A stretch of 64,000 bases of DNA from Dehalobacterium sp040766325 (lineage in GTDB: Bacteria; Bacillota; Dehalobacteriia; Dehalobacteriales; Dehalobacteriaceae). The notes below the pieces were generated by a model that saw only the letters and a list, made by a program, of their open reading frames with translations, ran no database searches and had not been told where the DNA came from. Numbering within the stretch: the first letter of the stretch is position 1; each line of letters begins with the position of its first letter. A program made the translations under genes and the position numbers. The stretch covers positions 88,259-152,258 of the forward strand of contig JAXGQR010000007.1 in assembly GCA_040766325.1 (NCBI GenBank), in the 5' to 3' direction. Shown here piece after piece: positions 28,383 to 37,800 of this stretch.

Positions 28383-29155
28383 TTAGGCTAACTCCCGGTT
28401 TTTTTCAGCTTTTTCCACACTGGCCTTAAGTGCCTCCATGAGATCAATCACTTTGCCGGTACCATCAGCCTTGGGAGCAACAACTTCCTGGCCGGAAATT
28501 TTAGTTTCGATCAGGGCACGCAGTTTTTCCTGATACTCGTCCTTATACTGGGTAGCATCAAAGGGGGTGTCCATAGTATTAATCAAGGTTTTCGCCATAC
28601 TCATTTCCTGCTCGGACACTTGCGGCTGCGCATATTGTTTGGGTAGCTCTTTAATATCGTCAGCATAAAACATGGTGGAAATCAAAATCCCATCCTCCCG
28701 AGGGATAATCGCCATTAGTCGATCCTTGGTACCCATAACGGTTTTGCCAATGGCAATCTTTTTTTCATCCATCAGAGCAGCTCTTAAGAGCTCAAAAGGC
28801 TTTTCCCCTCCTGCCTCAGGGACAGCCTGATAAGTCTTATCATAATATACAGGGGAAATCTGATTTAATTGAGCAAAATGCAGAATCTGAATGGACTTTT
28901 CTTTTTCCGTCTTGATCTTTTCAATTTCTTCGTCGGTAATCACAACATATTTGTCATCATCATATTCAAAACCCTGACAATATCATCCGCCTTAATCTCC
29001 TTACCGCAATGAGCACATGTTTTTTTGTAGCGGATCCGGCTCTTGTCTTCCTTGTGTAACTGATTAAAACGGATATCATTGTCCTGTGTGGCTGTGTACA
29101 TGGCAATAGGAATTGCAACCATGCCAAATGTGATCACTGATTTGCGCGATGCCAT
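28383..29155 (-). pseudogene. ku: Ku end-binding protein, frameshifted
   Basis: The first frame (from 29155) reads MASRKSVITFGMVAIPIAMY and on to the zinc-like CAHCGKEIKADDIVR. The second continues as FEYDDDKYVVITDEEIEK to the stop at 28383. One missing G in AGGG near 28970 explains the break. The restored protein is about 257 residues, normal for bacterial Ku, which rings broken DNA ends and recruits LigD. The adjacent intact ligD suggests that the gene is functional and the shift is a read error. Confidence 0.88.
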
Positions 29156-29321
29156 GATGAAAATACCTCCAGTTTTACTTACTACTTTTTATTTTTCCTC
29201 TAAAAATAGTGAATATACCTGATCGCGCAAAATCCCCACTCCAGCAATGGCCGCGAAAAGCTGTCCCCTTTTTTTAATGCTCCCATACATCATGCCCGGT
29301 CAGCCAATCCAATGAGCAAAC

Positions 29322-29824
29322 TCATTCTTTCCGAAAGGATGTAGTATAAGTCGGCAAAATCCGTTTTACAAACAGAAATCCATTTATCACTAGCAGAACA
29401 CCGAACCCAATTCTTGCTGCGATTTCCGGCAGTAACAGCTTTATTCCGTTCATATCTCCGCCACCGAAAAATCCATAAAGAATACTGAGATAAAGAGGAT
29501 CAATAAAAAGCATTGCGATGGTGACATAGTAGAAAATTGCTCTTATCAACTTGTTTTTCAGGCAGCAGATTCGTGACGCAAATATCGTGAGGAAGATGGC
29601 GGCAATCCATGTACAAATCGCACCGACAATACAGAAGACCCCCATCTGTAAATCTGTCATCTGCGCTGCAAAAACATCAATTTGCATTCCAAGCCCCAAG
29701 AATTTCAATTTTTAAAAACACCCATCAATAAAGCAGTAATCAGGTGTGCTCCTTCGTGAATAATAAAATAAAAAATGATTGCCGCAAGTATTCCCACATA
29801 TTGTCGCCTTCTTTTATTGATCAT
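29322..29824 (-). pseudogene. membrane protein with HExxH-type site, frameshifted
   Basis: ATG 29824 follows TAGGAG. The first frame reads RRRQYVGILAAIIFYFIIHE then GAHLITALLMGVF and stops. With one A added in the TTTTTAAAAA run near 29712, the frame continues LKFLGLGMQIDVFAAQM to 29322, giving 167 residues and four or five membrane helices. HEGAH in a membrane segment is the zinc site of M50-type intramembrane proteases and related proteins. I cannot assign a substrate. The 166-base gap to ku holds nothing that I recognise. Confidence 0.55.
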
Positions 29825-30002
29825 TTCAGTATCTCCTAATTTTATGTTCCTGGTGTTTTTTTCTAATCCGAAAGCTTACTGCGTTCATACTGGTGGTAAT
29901 CCTTTTTCGAGACGGTTGATCTACTACGATGGCTCTAGCTATTCTCGCAACTTATTGTTTTGTACACAAATTTTTTCGCCCAAAATTTCCACCTTATTGG
30001 GT

Positions 30003-30046
30003 AAAAAACACATCTGTGGAACAAGTTACCTTTTGTTCCACGGATG
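30003..30046 (-). terminator. terminator after the cupredoxin gene
   Basis: CATCTGTGGAACAA (30011-30024) pairs with TTGTTCCACGGATG (30033-30046), with one G-U. On the minus strand TTTTTT follows. The stretch 29825-30002 shows no supported gene. Confidence 0.85.
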
Positions 30047-30079
30047 CGCTTAATCGTGTATCTGCTATTATCATCGAGG

Positions 30080-30466
30080 TTAATTGACGATGACCTTTCC
30101 CTTCATAAAAGGATGAGGAGTACAAATATAGTCAAAGGTTCCTGTTTCGTTAAAAGTATAAGAAAAGGACTCTCCTTTTTGCAAAATATCACACTCAAAG
30201 GTATCAGCGGCAACATTGTGACCTACGGAATCCTCATTGATCCAGGTTATTGTTTCCCCTGTGTCAATGGTGATTTCCCCAGGCTGGTATTTATAGTCCT
30301 TAATATAAACTGTATTAGTATTAGGATCAGGATCATTAGAGGATGGCGGAGCAGTGGTCTCAGGAGTGTCTGTCCCCTCGTTAGTGGAAGAAGCACATCC
30401 AATCATGGCGAAAGCAAGGATCAGGATTAGCATCCCGCAAAACAGCATCTTGATCTTCTTCATCAT
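30080..30466 (-). CDS. cupredoxin (plastocyanin-like) lipoprotein
   Basis: The 128-residue protein has a lipoprotein signal (hydrophobic core, then AMIGC with lipid-bearing Cys24) and a Thr/Pro/Asp-rich linker to about residue 52. A plastocyanin-like domain with type 1 copper ligands follows: His83 (VGHNV), Cys115, His118 and Met121 in YICTPHPFM. It would be anchored on the outer face of the membrane and carry electrons or bind copper. The CopB ATPase elsewhere in the window also points to copper handling, but the two are not linked in an operon. Confidence 0.92.
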   Translation of the reverse strand: MMKKIKMLFCGMLILILAFAMIGCASSTNEGTDTPETTAPPSSNDPDPNTNTVYIKDYKYQPGEITIDTGETITWINEDSVGHNVAADTFECDILQKGESFSYTFNETGTFDYICTPHPFMKGKVIVN

Positions 30467-30617
30467 AATCTCCCCCTCGTTTTTAATTTACCGGTCACTC
30501 GTCACAAGATGAATTGTCCCGATACGCCTCCTTCCAATTTCCTTTGATTTATTTTTTGCCAATATATATTCATATTTTATATTGTTTTTCACGCTATAAC
30601 AACACCGATACTAAATA

Positions 30618-30661
30618 ACAAAAACCACCTAATAATAGAATTATTCTATCACTAGGTGGTT
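30618..30661 (-). terminator. terminator after tRNA-Pro
   Basis: AACCACCTA (30623-30631) and TAGGTGGTT (30653-30661) pair. On the minus strand GGTTTTTG follows. It lies just downstream of the tRNA. Confidence 0.85.
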
Positions 30662-30676
30662 AGTTGATAAATATAT

Positions 30677-30754
30677 TGGTCGGGATGACAGGATTTGAAC
30701 CTGCGACCTCTGCGTCCCGAACGCAGCACTCTAGCCAAACTGAGCCACATCCCG
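30677..30754 (-). tRNA. tRNA-Pro(CGG)
   Basis: On the minus strand the acceptor CGGGATG pairs with CATCCCG. The anticodon stem-loop CTGCGTTCGGGACGCAG gives anticodon CGG. GGTTCAAATCC is the T loop. The CCA end is encoded at 30677-30679. Confidence 0.96.
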
Positions 30755-30841
30755 AGCAAATACAATTTTAACTTAAGATTCCCGGGTTGTCAACTTGAAA
30801 TCTGTTTTTAAAACAATATCTCCGGAAAAATTGGGAAAAAC

Positions 30842-31300
30842 TTATGATAATTGAGGAAATCCCTGCTGCCTTAAAGCATCGTAAAGAATAATGGCCACAG
30901 AATTAGAGAGATTTAAGGACCGCAGCTGTTTACCCATGGGAATACGGATACAATGATCCCAATTTTCCTTTAACAGAGCCATAGGCAGTCCCGCCGTTTC
31001 CTTACCGAAGACAATAAAATCGTCTCCCTCAAATTGCACCTGAGCATAGGTTTTTTCCGCTTTGGTAGTGGCAAAGAAAAAGCGATTATGGGGATACTTT
31101 GCTCTTAGTTCCGCAAAACTATCATAATAATAGAGATCCAGAGAACTCCAGTAATCCAAACCGGCTCTTTTTAGATGCTTATCATCCACGGAAAACCCTA
31201 AAGGCTTCACCAAATGGAGGGTAGTCCCTGTTATCGCACAGGTGCGCGAGATATTCCCGGTATTTGCCGGTATTTCCGGCTCTACTAAAACAACATGCAC
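30842..31300 (-). CDS. trmL: tRNA (cytidine(34)-2'-O)-methyltransferase
   Basis: The 152-residue SPOUT protein reads HVVLVEPEIPANTGNISRTC at the start and has the knot motifs FGKETAGLP and IPMGKQLRSLNLSNSVAIIL at the end. It is an S-adenosylmethionine enzyme that methylates the wobble ribose of tRNA-Leu in known cases. It starts at GTG 31300, just after the stop of the upstream methyltransferase gene, so translation is probably coupled. It is placed next to a tRNA gene by chance or for regulation. Confidence 0.93.
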   Translation of the reverse strand: MHVVLVEPEIPANTGNISRTCAITGTTLHLVKPLGFSVDDKHLKRAGLDYWSSLDLYYYDSFAELRAKYPHNRFFFATTKAEKTYAQVQFEGDDFIVFGKETAGLPMALLKENWDHCIRIPMGKQLRSLNLSNSVAIILYDALRQQGFPQLS

Positions 31301-31302
31301 AC

Positions 31303-32067
31303 TTATACCCTTCCTTCTGTCTTTTGTGCTACCACAAAGATTCTGCGGCTCGCATCTGAAGGAGGATCAAAAGAAAAAGCGTGAAACACGTCTAAAACTT
31401 TAAATCCCGTTGCACCAAGAATCCTTTCCACATCTCTTAAATGATGGTGTTTTTCCTGATGTACTTCTTTAAATTTTGAGTAGTTATGATCCTCACCTCT
31501 GACAAATCCGGTTACCTGGATTTCCCATATCTCTTCATCTGCCAAATACCTGGTTTCGTAAATCAGAGAAAATTCCTCCGTATCCACAAAACTAATCTCC
31601 CCTTGGGCATTATGGGAGTATTTCTTCACTGCATTCAAATCAAAGATAAACATACCCTCATCGCTTAAGGTTTTGTTGATACTCTGAAAACAGCGCTTGA
31701 TTTCTTCTTCATTGATCAGATAGTTGAGGCCGTCCTGAAAGCAAGTTACCAAATCAAATTCCCGGGACAACTCCAGCTCTTTAATATCCTGTTGGAGAAA
31801 AATAATTTCCGTTTTGGCATCAGCAGATTTTTTTCTGGCCTGCTGCAGCATCGGCAGGGAAAGATCCACCCCTGTTACCCTTAAACCCATCTGAGCCAAA
31901 GGAATGCTGGTGTTCCCGGTTCCACAGGCAATATCCAGAACACTTTCAATCTCTTTATTGTGTTTTTCCGTGATTAATTTGATATACTGAGCCCATTCCT
32001 GATAATCAATGTTTTCCATTAATTGATCATAAACGTTAGCTAAACCTTGATAAATTGACAAGCGCAT
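31303..32067 (-). CDS. class I SAM-dependent methyltransferase
   Basis: The protein of about 254 residues has the SAM-binding motif VLDIACGTGNTSIPLAQMG, followed by VTGVDLSLPMLQQARKK, and the later acidic motif DLVTCFQDGLNYL. It probably methylates a small molecule, but the acceptor is not visible. I prefer ATG 32067 (RLSIYQGLANVYDQL) because the family normally begins close to this point. Upstream in-frame starts to 32109 exist and no ribosome site is strong. It lies 2 bases before trmL. Confidence 0.82.
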   Translation of the reverse strand: MRLSIYQGLANVYDQLMENIDYQEWAQYIKLITEKHNKEIESVLDIACGTGNTSIPLAQMGLRVTGVDLSLPMLQQARKKSADAKTEIIFLQQDIKELELSREFDLVTCFQDGLNYLINEEEIKRCFQSINKTLSDEGMFIFDLNAVKKYSHNAQGEISFVDTEEFSLIYETRYLADEEIWEIQVTGFVRGEDHNYSKFKEVHQEKHHHLRDVERILGATGFKVLDVFHAFSFDPPSDASRRIFVVAQKTEGRV

Positions 32068-32166
32068 CACCCCGCTCATATATTTTACCATACTTTTGCT
32101 ATTCTGCAAGACGTCAACAAGTATGACCAGGTGATTAACGGGTACATGCAGATAGAATTCCGACTC

Positions 32167-33402
32167 TTAGTTAGCATCTCTTTTTTGACACCATTTCAAC
32201 AAATAGAAAGAAATAAGCATGGCAGCTACAGCCAGTGCTGCAACCACCAATTGTCCTGCCATCCAAGTACCTGAAATATCCCGCAGCCAACCCAAACCGG
32301 TAGGCAGAACAAATTGGGCGATTCCCGTGCCCAGGGAGGTAATACCGGTGATCGCACCCACACTTTGGCCCTGGGTCAGATAAACGCCGGCCGGGTAGAC
32401 CTGACGGCTCGCACTGATCCCAATAAACTGGATGCACCCGGCAAAAAATAAATAGGCATAATAGTGAGGGATCATCATGCCCAAATAGCAGATAATAAAC
32501 AGGGTGGAAAGGAGCATCAGAACTTGAAACCTTCCTAAGCGATCCGAGATCCAACCGAATACCGGATTAAATAAAATACCCGCTCCCTGACCAAAGGTTT
32601 GAATGCCGGCCGCCACGATGATGCTGGCGCCAAAAATATCGGCCAATTGAAGTGATATCAGGGAGGTAATGGAGCCTACCGTAGAAAAACAGAACATCAG
32701 AAGCACCATCATCCAGGCAATTGGTGTGGCAAAGACACTTTTGCCTTTAGGTTTATTTTTGTCTACTTTCTTGGGGGTTTCAAGAACCGTCCGGTCTGCT
32801 CCCTGATAAGGCTTATAGAGGAGGAGCGCAAAAATAATTCCAATAAACAAAATCCCCGCATAACCGATAAAGGCCTTATTCCAACCTACAGCTACGGTAA
32901 CAACAGTGCCGAGAGGTGCTCCCAACATGGCACCCATATTGATAAAGGCACCATTGATGCCCATGGCCCTGCCCCGAAAATAGGCCGGTACGGCCAAAAC
33001 AGTAGCCGACAGGCAAGCAATATTTGCCATGCGGTAAAAAAACTGCCATACCAACCGGCCATACAAAGCCTGGGTATAATTCTGAGCGGCTGATAAGAGC
33101 AGCATGCCGGCACAAGCAAAAAGGGCGGTAATCACCAAAGCTTTTTTAGCACCAAATTTATGGGCAAACCATCCTGCAGGCAAGGCCCCGATCAAAGATG
33201 CAATGCCTGCAATGCCAATCAACATTCCAACCTGGGTGTTATTCAGGCATAAAGCTTCACGAATTGGCGCTACTAAAGGTTTCCACCCAATGTTGGAGAT
33301 TTGGTTGCACATTTGGAAAACCACGATGCCGATTAAAGGCCAAAACCAGACCTGCTTCCATAGTTTAATAGATTGCCCTTGTTCCTCGTTGATTTGATCC
33401 AT
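32167..33402 (-). CDS. MFS transporter
   Basis: The 411-residue carrier has 12 predicted membrane helices. The loop motif GWFAHKFGAKKALV follows helix 2, and a second copy (GWISDRLGRFQ) follows helix 8. It is probably a proton-linked carrier for an organic anion or small metabolite. No specific substrate motif is visible. It lies between the methyltransferase and the nitroreductase genes, on the same strand, with a hairpin upstream. Confidence 0.88.
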   Translation of the reverse strand: MDQINEEQGQSIKLWKQVWFWPLIGIVVFQMCNQISNIGWKPLVAPIREALCLNNTQVGMLIGIAGIASLIGALPAGWFAHKFGAKKALVITALFACAGMLLLSAAQNYTQALYGRLVWQFFYRMANIACLSATVLAVPAYFRGRAMGINGAFINMGAMLGAPLGTVVTVAVGWNKAFIGYAGILFIGIIFALLLYKPYQGADRTVLETPKKVDKNKPKGKSVFATPIAWMMVLLMFCFSTVGSITSLISLQLADIFGASIIVAAGIQTFGQGAGILFNPVFGWISDRLGRFQVLMLLSTLFIICYLGMMIPHYYAYLFFAGCIQFIGISASRQVYPAGVYLTQGQSVGAITGITSLGTGIAQFVLPTGLGWLRDISGTWMAGQLVVAALAVAAMLISFYLLKWCQKRDAN

Positions 33403-33422
33403 TTACGTCTTCCTTTCATACA

Positions 33423-33475
33423 AAAGGGCTGCAACAAAATACTGGACTTTCTGTTACAACCCTTTGACAAAGATA
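33423..33475 (-). terminator. probable terminator after the nitroreductase gene
   Basis: AAAGGGCTGCAACA pairs with TGTTACAACCCTTT through two G-U or near pairs, with a 25-base loop. The following T run on the minus strand is weak, so it may be an attenuator rather than a full stop. Confidence 0.4.
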
Positions 33476-33502
33476 CAATTATTAAGATACAATTATGCAG
33501 TT

Positions 33503-34060
33503 TTACCTTATATAAGTAACAAGGTTTTCTTTGCGCGGAGCCAGCTCCACCTTGCTGCAACCGGCATTGTAACCAAAAGCAACGGCATATAATGGTTTGA
33601 ATCCTTGAGGAATCTTTAAGGCTTTTTTGTATTTCTCCTGAGAACAAGCCATTTCTGCCGACCCGATCCAACAAGAATTAAGCCCTAAGGACTCAGCCGC
33701 GATAATCATGTTTTCTGTTGCCGCGGCGCAATCTGTTTCGATATACTTCGTGTTTTCAGCCCCGGATACAACGATGACCGTTGGCGCATGAAAAAAGGTA
33801 TGGTAATCCGGCTGAGCTGCCTTCTTTTGCTGATTAACATTATCTGAATTTAGCATAATTTTTTTGATTTCCTGAGCCATTTCATCCAATAAAACTTGGT
33901 TCTGCACCACTGTAAAATGCCATAATTGACGGGCCCCTGCATTGGGGGCAAATTTTGCCGCTTCCAAAATAATCTGCAGCTTTTCTTCTTCAATTTGATC
34001 CGGTTTATAAGTGCGAATACTCCGGCGCCCCATAATCAGATGCACAGTCTCATTAACCAT
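33503..34060 (-). CDS. nitroreductase family FMN protein
   Basis: The 185-residue protein starts at ATG 34060 after GAGGTG. It has the family N-terminus MGRRSIRTYKPDQIEEEKL (FMN phosphate site) and the block ENMIIAAESLGLNSCWIGS. Such dimeric flavoproteins reduce nitro groups, quinones or flavins with NAD(P)H. The natural substrate is unknown. It lies 48 bases after the CoA-transferase stop and could be the last gene of that sigma-54-driven unit, as no terminator is visible between them. Confidence 0.9.
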   Translation of the reverse strand: MVNETVHLIMGRRSIRTYKPDQIEEEKLQIILEAAKFAPNAGARQLWHFTVVQNQVLLDEMAQEIKKIMLNSDNVNQQKKAAQPDYHTFFHAPTVIVVSGAENTKYIETDCAAATENMIIAAESLGLNSCWIGSAEMACSQEKYKKALKIPQGFKPLYAVAFGYNAGCSKVELAPRKENLVTYIR

Positions 34061-34107
34061 AAATTTCACCTCGTTCTTCAATGATAAAGAGTCTTCTTTT
34101 ATGCAGG

Positions 34108-35685
34108 CTATTTTTTGGACTCAATATATGATCTCAATCCACCCCAAACAGGTTGGAAAATTTCCGCGGGCATGGTTTTTAGATTGGGCGAAACTCTCGG
34201 TTTAAAGCCCATGTAAGGCAAAATATCTTTTTCGATATCAATTCCCGGGGCGATTTCGATCATTGTCATCTGACCCTCTTCAATGGCGAATACGGCCCTT
34301 TCTGTTATATAAATCACCGGCTGATTGATCTCATAGGCATATTTACCGCTAAAGGAAATATGCTCCACATGCTCCAGGAATTTTTGATGTCTTCCTTCCT
34401 GAACAATGACCAGTTTGCCATCTTCTCCGTGGACTTTTAAACCTCCGGCCGTAAAGGAACCGGTGAAAACTACCTTTTTGGAACTTTGGGTGACATTGAC
34501 AAAACCACCGCAACCGGCAATTTTAGGACCAAATTGCGTCACATTGACGTTGCCCGCCCGGTCTGTCTGGGCCAATCCCAAAAAAGCAATATCCAATCCG
34601 CCACCATCATAATAGTCAAACTGTGTCGGCATCTCGATCAATGCCTCTGCATTGAAGGAGTGGCCGAAATCAGGTAGACTGGCAGGAACCCCACCTATCC
34701 CTCCTGCTTCTGTGGTAAGAACCATTAAATCGCTGGCATTTTCCTCCGCTGCGACATTAGCTACATCTGTAGGCATGCCTACACCCAAATTTACAATCAC
34801 ATTATTTTCTAATTCCATCGCCGCCCGGCGGGCAATAATCTTTCTTTCATTTAAAGGCAGAGGTGTCACATCCCCCAAAGGCACTTTGATATTTCCCGCA
34901 AAGGCCGGATTATAGTATTGGCCTTCTGTTTGCCACTGATTTTCATGAGAGGTAGCCACTACCACATAGTCCACCAGAATCCCCGGTACCCGTACATCTT
35001 TGGGATGGAGGGTATTTGCCTGAGCCACATATTCGGCCTGGGCAATGACAATACCGCCACTGTTTTTAGCCGCTTGAGCCAAATGAATGGCCCCGTTTAA
35101 CTGACCTTCTTTATCCATCGTCAAGTTTCCGTTTTCATCGGCTATCGTACCCCGGATCAAAGCCACATCGATGGGAAAACTCTTGTAAAATAAGTACTCT
35201 TCCCCTTCAAATTCAATGACTTTGACAATATCTTCTTTACTCCGGGTCAATTCATTTAATTTTCCCCCTTCAATACGGGGATCTACATAAGTTTTTAAAC
35301 CTACTTTGGTGATCACACCAGGTCTTTTAGCAGCAATTTCCCGCCACAGCTGCACCAATACCCCTTGGGGCAGATTAAAGGCTTCCACCTTGTTTTCTTC
35401 CACCAGCTTAATCATATTAGGGTTAGAACCGATATGAGCCCCAATCCACCTTTTGGTCAATCCTTCATGGCCAAAATGGGTCGGCCCTCTTTTGGGCGTC
35501 CAGTCCCCTAAAGCGCAGGCTTGAAACAAGGTAATATCTTTGGGATGACCCGTTTCTAAGAAATGCTTTTCGACTGCTGCTGCCATTTCTTCATTCCATC
35601 CTGCTAATCCCATGCCGGATACGGCTACAGTAGCCCCGTCGGCAATTAAGGAAACTAGTTCTTCCGGTTTTCTAACTTTAGACAC
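34108..35685 (-). CDS. CoA-transferase (acetate/propionate CoA-transferase type)
   Basis: The protein of about 525 residues fuses the two halves of a family I CoA-transferase. The N half starts KVRKPEELVSLIADGATVAV. The C half holds NLGVGMPTDVANVAAEE and LTTEAGGIGGVPA, with the catalytic glutamate in the latter. It moves CoA between acyl-CoA and acetate or a related carboxylate. I place the start at GTG 35685, 8 bases after AAAGGAG; an in-frame GTG at 35694 overlaps that site. It follows the MFS-ferredoxin gene by 41 bases, so the pair probably imports and activates a carboxylic acid. Confidence 0.9.
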   Translation of the reverse strand: MSKVRKPEELVSLIADGATVAVSGMGLAGWNEEMAAAVEKHFLETGHPKDITLFQACALGDWTPKRGPTHFGHEGLTKRWIGAHIGSNPNMIKLVEENKVEAFNLPQGVLVQLWREIAAKRPGVITKVGLKTYVDPRIEGGKLNELTRSKEDIVKVIEFEGEEYLFYKSFPIDVALIRGTIADENGNLTMDKEGQLNGAIHLAQAAKNSGGIVIAQAEYVAQANTLHPKDVRVPGILVDYVVVATSHENQWQTEGQYYNPAFAGNIKVPLGDVTPLPLNERKIIARRAAMELENNVIVNLGVGMPTDVANVAAEENASDLMVLTTEAGGIGGVPASLPDFGHSFNAEALIEMPTQFDYYDGGGLDIAFLGLAQTDRAGNVNVTQFGPKIAGCGGFVNVTQSSKKVVFTGSFTAGGLKVHGEDGKLVIVQEGRHQKFLEHVEHISFSGKYAYEINQPVIYITERAVFAIEEGQMTMIEIAPGIDIEKDILPYMGFKPRVSPNLKTMPAEIFQPVWGGLRSYIESKK

Positions 35686-35726
35686 ATTTATCACTCCTTT
35701 GAAATATTAACTCTTGACATCTTTGA

Positions 35727-37160
35727 TCAACCGTATCGATATTCAATCCCAAAGGTGCCTTGGGGATAATCCCATTCCTTGACCAGGGTGCCTTTGCACA
35801 AAACACGGCAGGTGCCGCATTCCAGACAACCGGCATAATCGAAGCGCAAGGTTTTGTCATCGTTTAAGATATATAATCCCGCTGGGCAGGCTTTGACCAA
35901 CTTTTGAGCTTCCAGAGCATTGAAATTTTCTTTTTCAATGATACTTTCTTTTGCGGTTGCTTCTTTCGGTGCTTTCAGAGCTAAAGTCAGCAGTAAAGAT
36001 ATCACCAGCAAGCCTGCCGCCAAAAGAAAGGCTCCCTGATATGATCCGGTTTTATCTGCAATAAAGCCGGCCATAATTGGGCCGCAGACACCGCCTACCC
36101 CCCAGGAGGAAAATACAACAGCATAATTCACGCCGCCATTTTTCATTCCGTAATATTCAAAGATCAAAGGAGGAAAGACGGCTAGTAATGAGCCATAGGC
36201 AATACCTGCCACACCGATTCCCAAAGCCATAAGCCCAAAGGTACTATAATTTATAAAGAGCAACATATTAACAGCCTGCACTGCAAACATCAACATCAAA
36301 GTTTTTTTACGTCCGATTTTATCTGAAAGATTGCCTCCTACAATCCGACCTCCGGCATTAAAGATGGCTAAGATGACGACAAAAATGAAGGCATTTTCCA
36401 GACTCAACTGGATACGGGCTATGTTTGCCGCATGGCCGATGACCATCAGACCGGCAATGGCTCCGCAGGCGTACATTACCCAAATCAACCAAAATTGAGG
36501 CGTTTTAATCATTTCCAAAGTGGTATAGTTCCGTTGTTTTGGTACCGCCTTCTGTTTATTCCCTTCAACAGGCATCCCCGGAGGAGCATAACCGGCTGGT
36601 GGGTTGGCTAAAAACTGGGCCAATACCAGAATTACAACTGCAAAGAAAATTCCTTCATAAAGAAAAGCATTTTTGATGCCAAAATTATTAATCAACATAT
36701 TGGTCATAGGCGCTACGTATACAGATGCTAAACCCACTCCGGCAACTACGATACCGGTGATTAAACCTCTTTTTTGGGGCGGAAACCACTTCACAGAAGC
36801 CGGCGTGGTAGCCCCATAAGCCAATCCGCAACCAGAACCGGCAATAAAACCAAAGGTAATAGCCAACATGGTAATTGAATTCGCAAAAGATGAAAGGATC
36901 ATACCGGAACCACATAAAATACCGCAGAGGATGCCGCAAGCGCGAGGGCCGATGCGTTCTTGCAAGAGACCCCCTGGGATTGATAGTAATGCCAGCATCG
37001 CCATGGAAATAGTAAAAGGAATTGATGCCTCAGTGACCGAAAAACCGGCATCCTTGATTAATGCGGCTGCAAATACACTCCAGCTGTACAGCATGCCACA
37101 CATTAAGTTAATTCCTGTAGCACTCATAGTCACAATCCATCCTCGATTTTGCATCCCCAT
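35727..37160 (-). CDS. OFA-type MFS transporter fused to a FixX-like ferredoxin domain
   Basis: Residues 1-405 form a 12-helix carrier of the oxalate/formate antiporter type (GWIVTMSATGINLMCGMLYS at the start). After a short linker the C-terminal 60 residues match FixX ferredoxins: Cys425 in KACPAGLY, then Cys445, 448, 451 and 455 in GCLECGTCRVLC, ending WDYPQGTFGIEYRYG. One [4Fe-4S] cluster could form in the cytoplasm. FixX normally works with FixABC electron-bifurcating flavoproteins. The frame is open throughout and the ribosome site (AAGGAGG) is strong. It is driven by a sigma-54 promoter at 37261. Confidence 0.88.
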   Translation of the reverse strand: MGMQNRGWIVTMSATGINLMCGMLYSWSVFAAALIKDAGFSVTEASIPFTISMAMLALLSIPGGLLQERIGPRACGILCGILCGSGMILSSFANSITMLAITFGFIAGSGCGLAYGATTPASVKWFPPQKRGLITGIVVAGVGLASVYVAPMTNMLINNFGIKNAFLYEGIFFAVVILVLAQFLANPPAGYAPPGMPVEGNKQKAVPKQRNYTTLEMIKTPQFWLIWVMYACGAIAGLMVIGHAANIARIQLSLENAFIFVVILAIFNAGGRIVGGNLSDKIGRKKTLMLMFAVQAVNMLLFINYSTFGLMALGIGVAGIAYGSLLAVFPPLIFEYYGMKNGGVNYAVVFSSWGVGGVCGPIMAGFIADKTGSYQGAFLLAAGLLVISLLLTLALKAPKEATAKESIIEKENFNALEAQKLVKACPAGLYILNDDKTLRFDYAGCLECGTCRVLCKGTLVKEWDYPQGTFGIEYRYG

Positions 37161-37260
37161 ACTAATAGTCCTCCTTAAAAATTAGTAATATTCTGTATCA
37201 ATTAAGAAATGTGTTTATTTACACAAATGATCTTAAATGTGTTTGACACTCATTTATTAA

Positions 37261-37276
37261 AGCAACATCCTTGCCA
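37261..37276 (-). promoter_or_regulatory. sigma-54 promoter for the MFS-ferredoxin/CoA-transferase unit
   Basis: The minus strand reads TGGCAAGGATGTTGCT. GG and GC have the spacing of the -24/-12 consensus, and only one core base differs. It lies about 100 bases upstream of ATG 37160, and a sigma-54 activator gene is encoded divergently at 37801. Confidence 0.8.
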
Positions 37277-37403
37277 CTTTTTAGGTTCTCATAAAAATAA
37301 TCTTATGGAAACCAAAATTTTTTAATTATCATAGGGTGGAAAAATCAGAAAAACCCTACTCTATCAAACTTTCCAGAGCATCATGCTGTACTAAATTTCA
37401 CAA

Positions 37404-37437
37404 TAAAAAAGATTAAGAAATATTTTTTCTTAATCTT
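37404..37437 (-). terminator. hairpin with T run, upstream of the sigma-54 promoter
   Basis: AAGATTAAGAAA (37409-37420) pairs with TTTCTTAATCTT (37426-37437). On the minus strand TTTTTT follows. It would end any minus-strand transcript crossing from 37.4-37.7 kb. Confidence 0.75.
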
Positions 37438-37684
37438 AATAAAGAGGGATTCTCTTCTTTGGAACTAATTTTTTAAAATAATGTTGCAAAATATCTACCA
37501 TTGCGGTAGTGAATTTGCTACTTTTATCACAAATGCAACCAAAAAGATCCAGGATCCCTAATTGTTGAAAAACTCTTGTTTTATCCTTTAAGCCAGCTTT
37601 TTTGTATGTTTTCTCTGTTTTTAGCATATTGAAGGAATCTGCAGTTCTATCTCGAAATAGAAATATATAGAAGTAATACCTCAA
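37436..37684 (-). CDS. possible small protein or gene remnant
   Basis: An 82-codon frame ends exactly at the terminator hairpin. It is basic at the C-terminus (HYFKKLVPKKRIPLY) and includes GILDLFGCICDKSSKF. I see no clear ribosome site and do not recognise it. It may be a transposase remnant or a chance frame. The rest of 37161-37800 holds the sigma-54 promoter and AT-rich sequence. Confidence 0.25.
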   Translation of the reverse strand: MRYYFYIFLFRDRTADSFNMLKTEKTYKKAGLKDKTRVFQQLGILDLFGCICDKSSKFTTAMVDILQHYFKKLVPKKRIPLY

Positions 37685-37800
37685 ATCAAATTGATCATTG
37701 CAATATTATTGTGAATAAATAAGAAGTTATTTCTTCAGGGAAAAATTCCTCAATACCATCGAGCATTAGAAAGGACATAAAGGGATAAAGGGGGATGTAA

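Noticed and set aside
30044..30430. 128-codon plus-strand frame opposite the cupredoxin
   Set aside because: The minus strand has a lipoprotein signal and copper ligands; this is a mirror frame.
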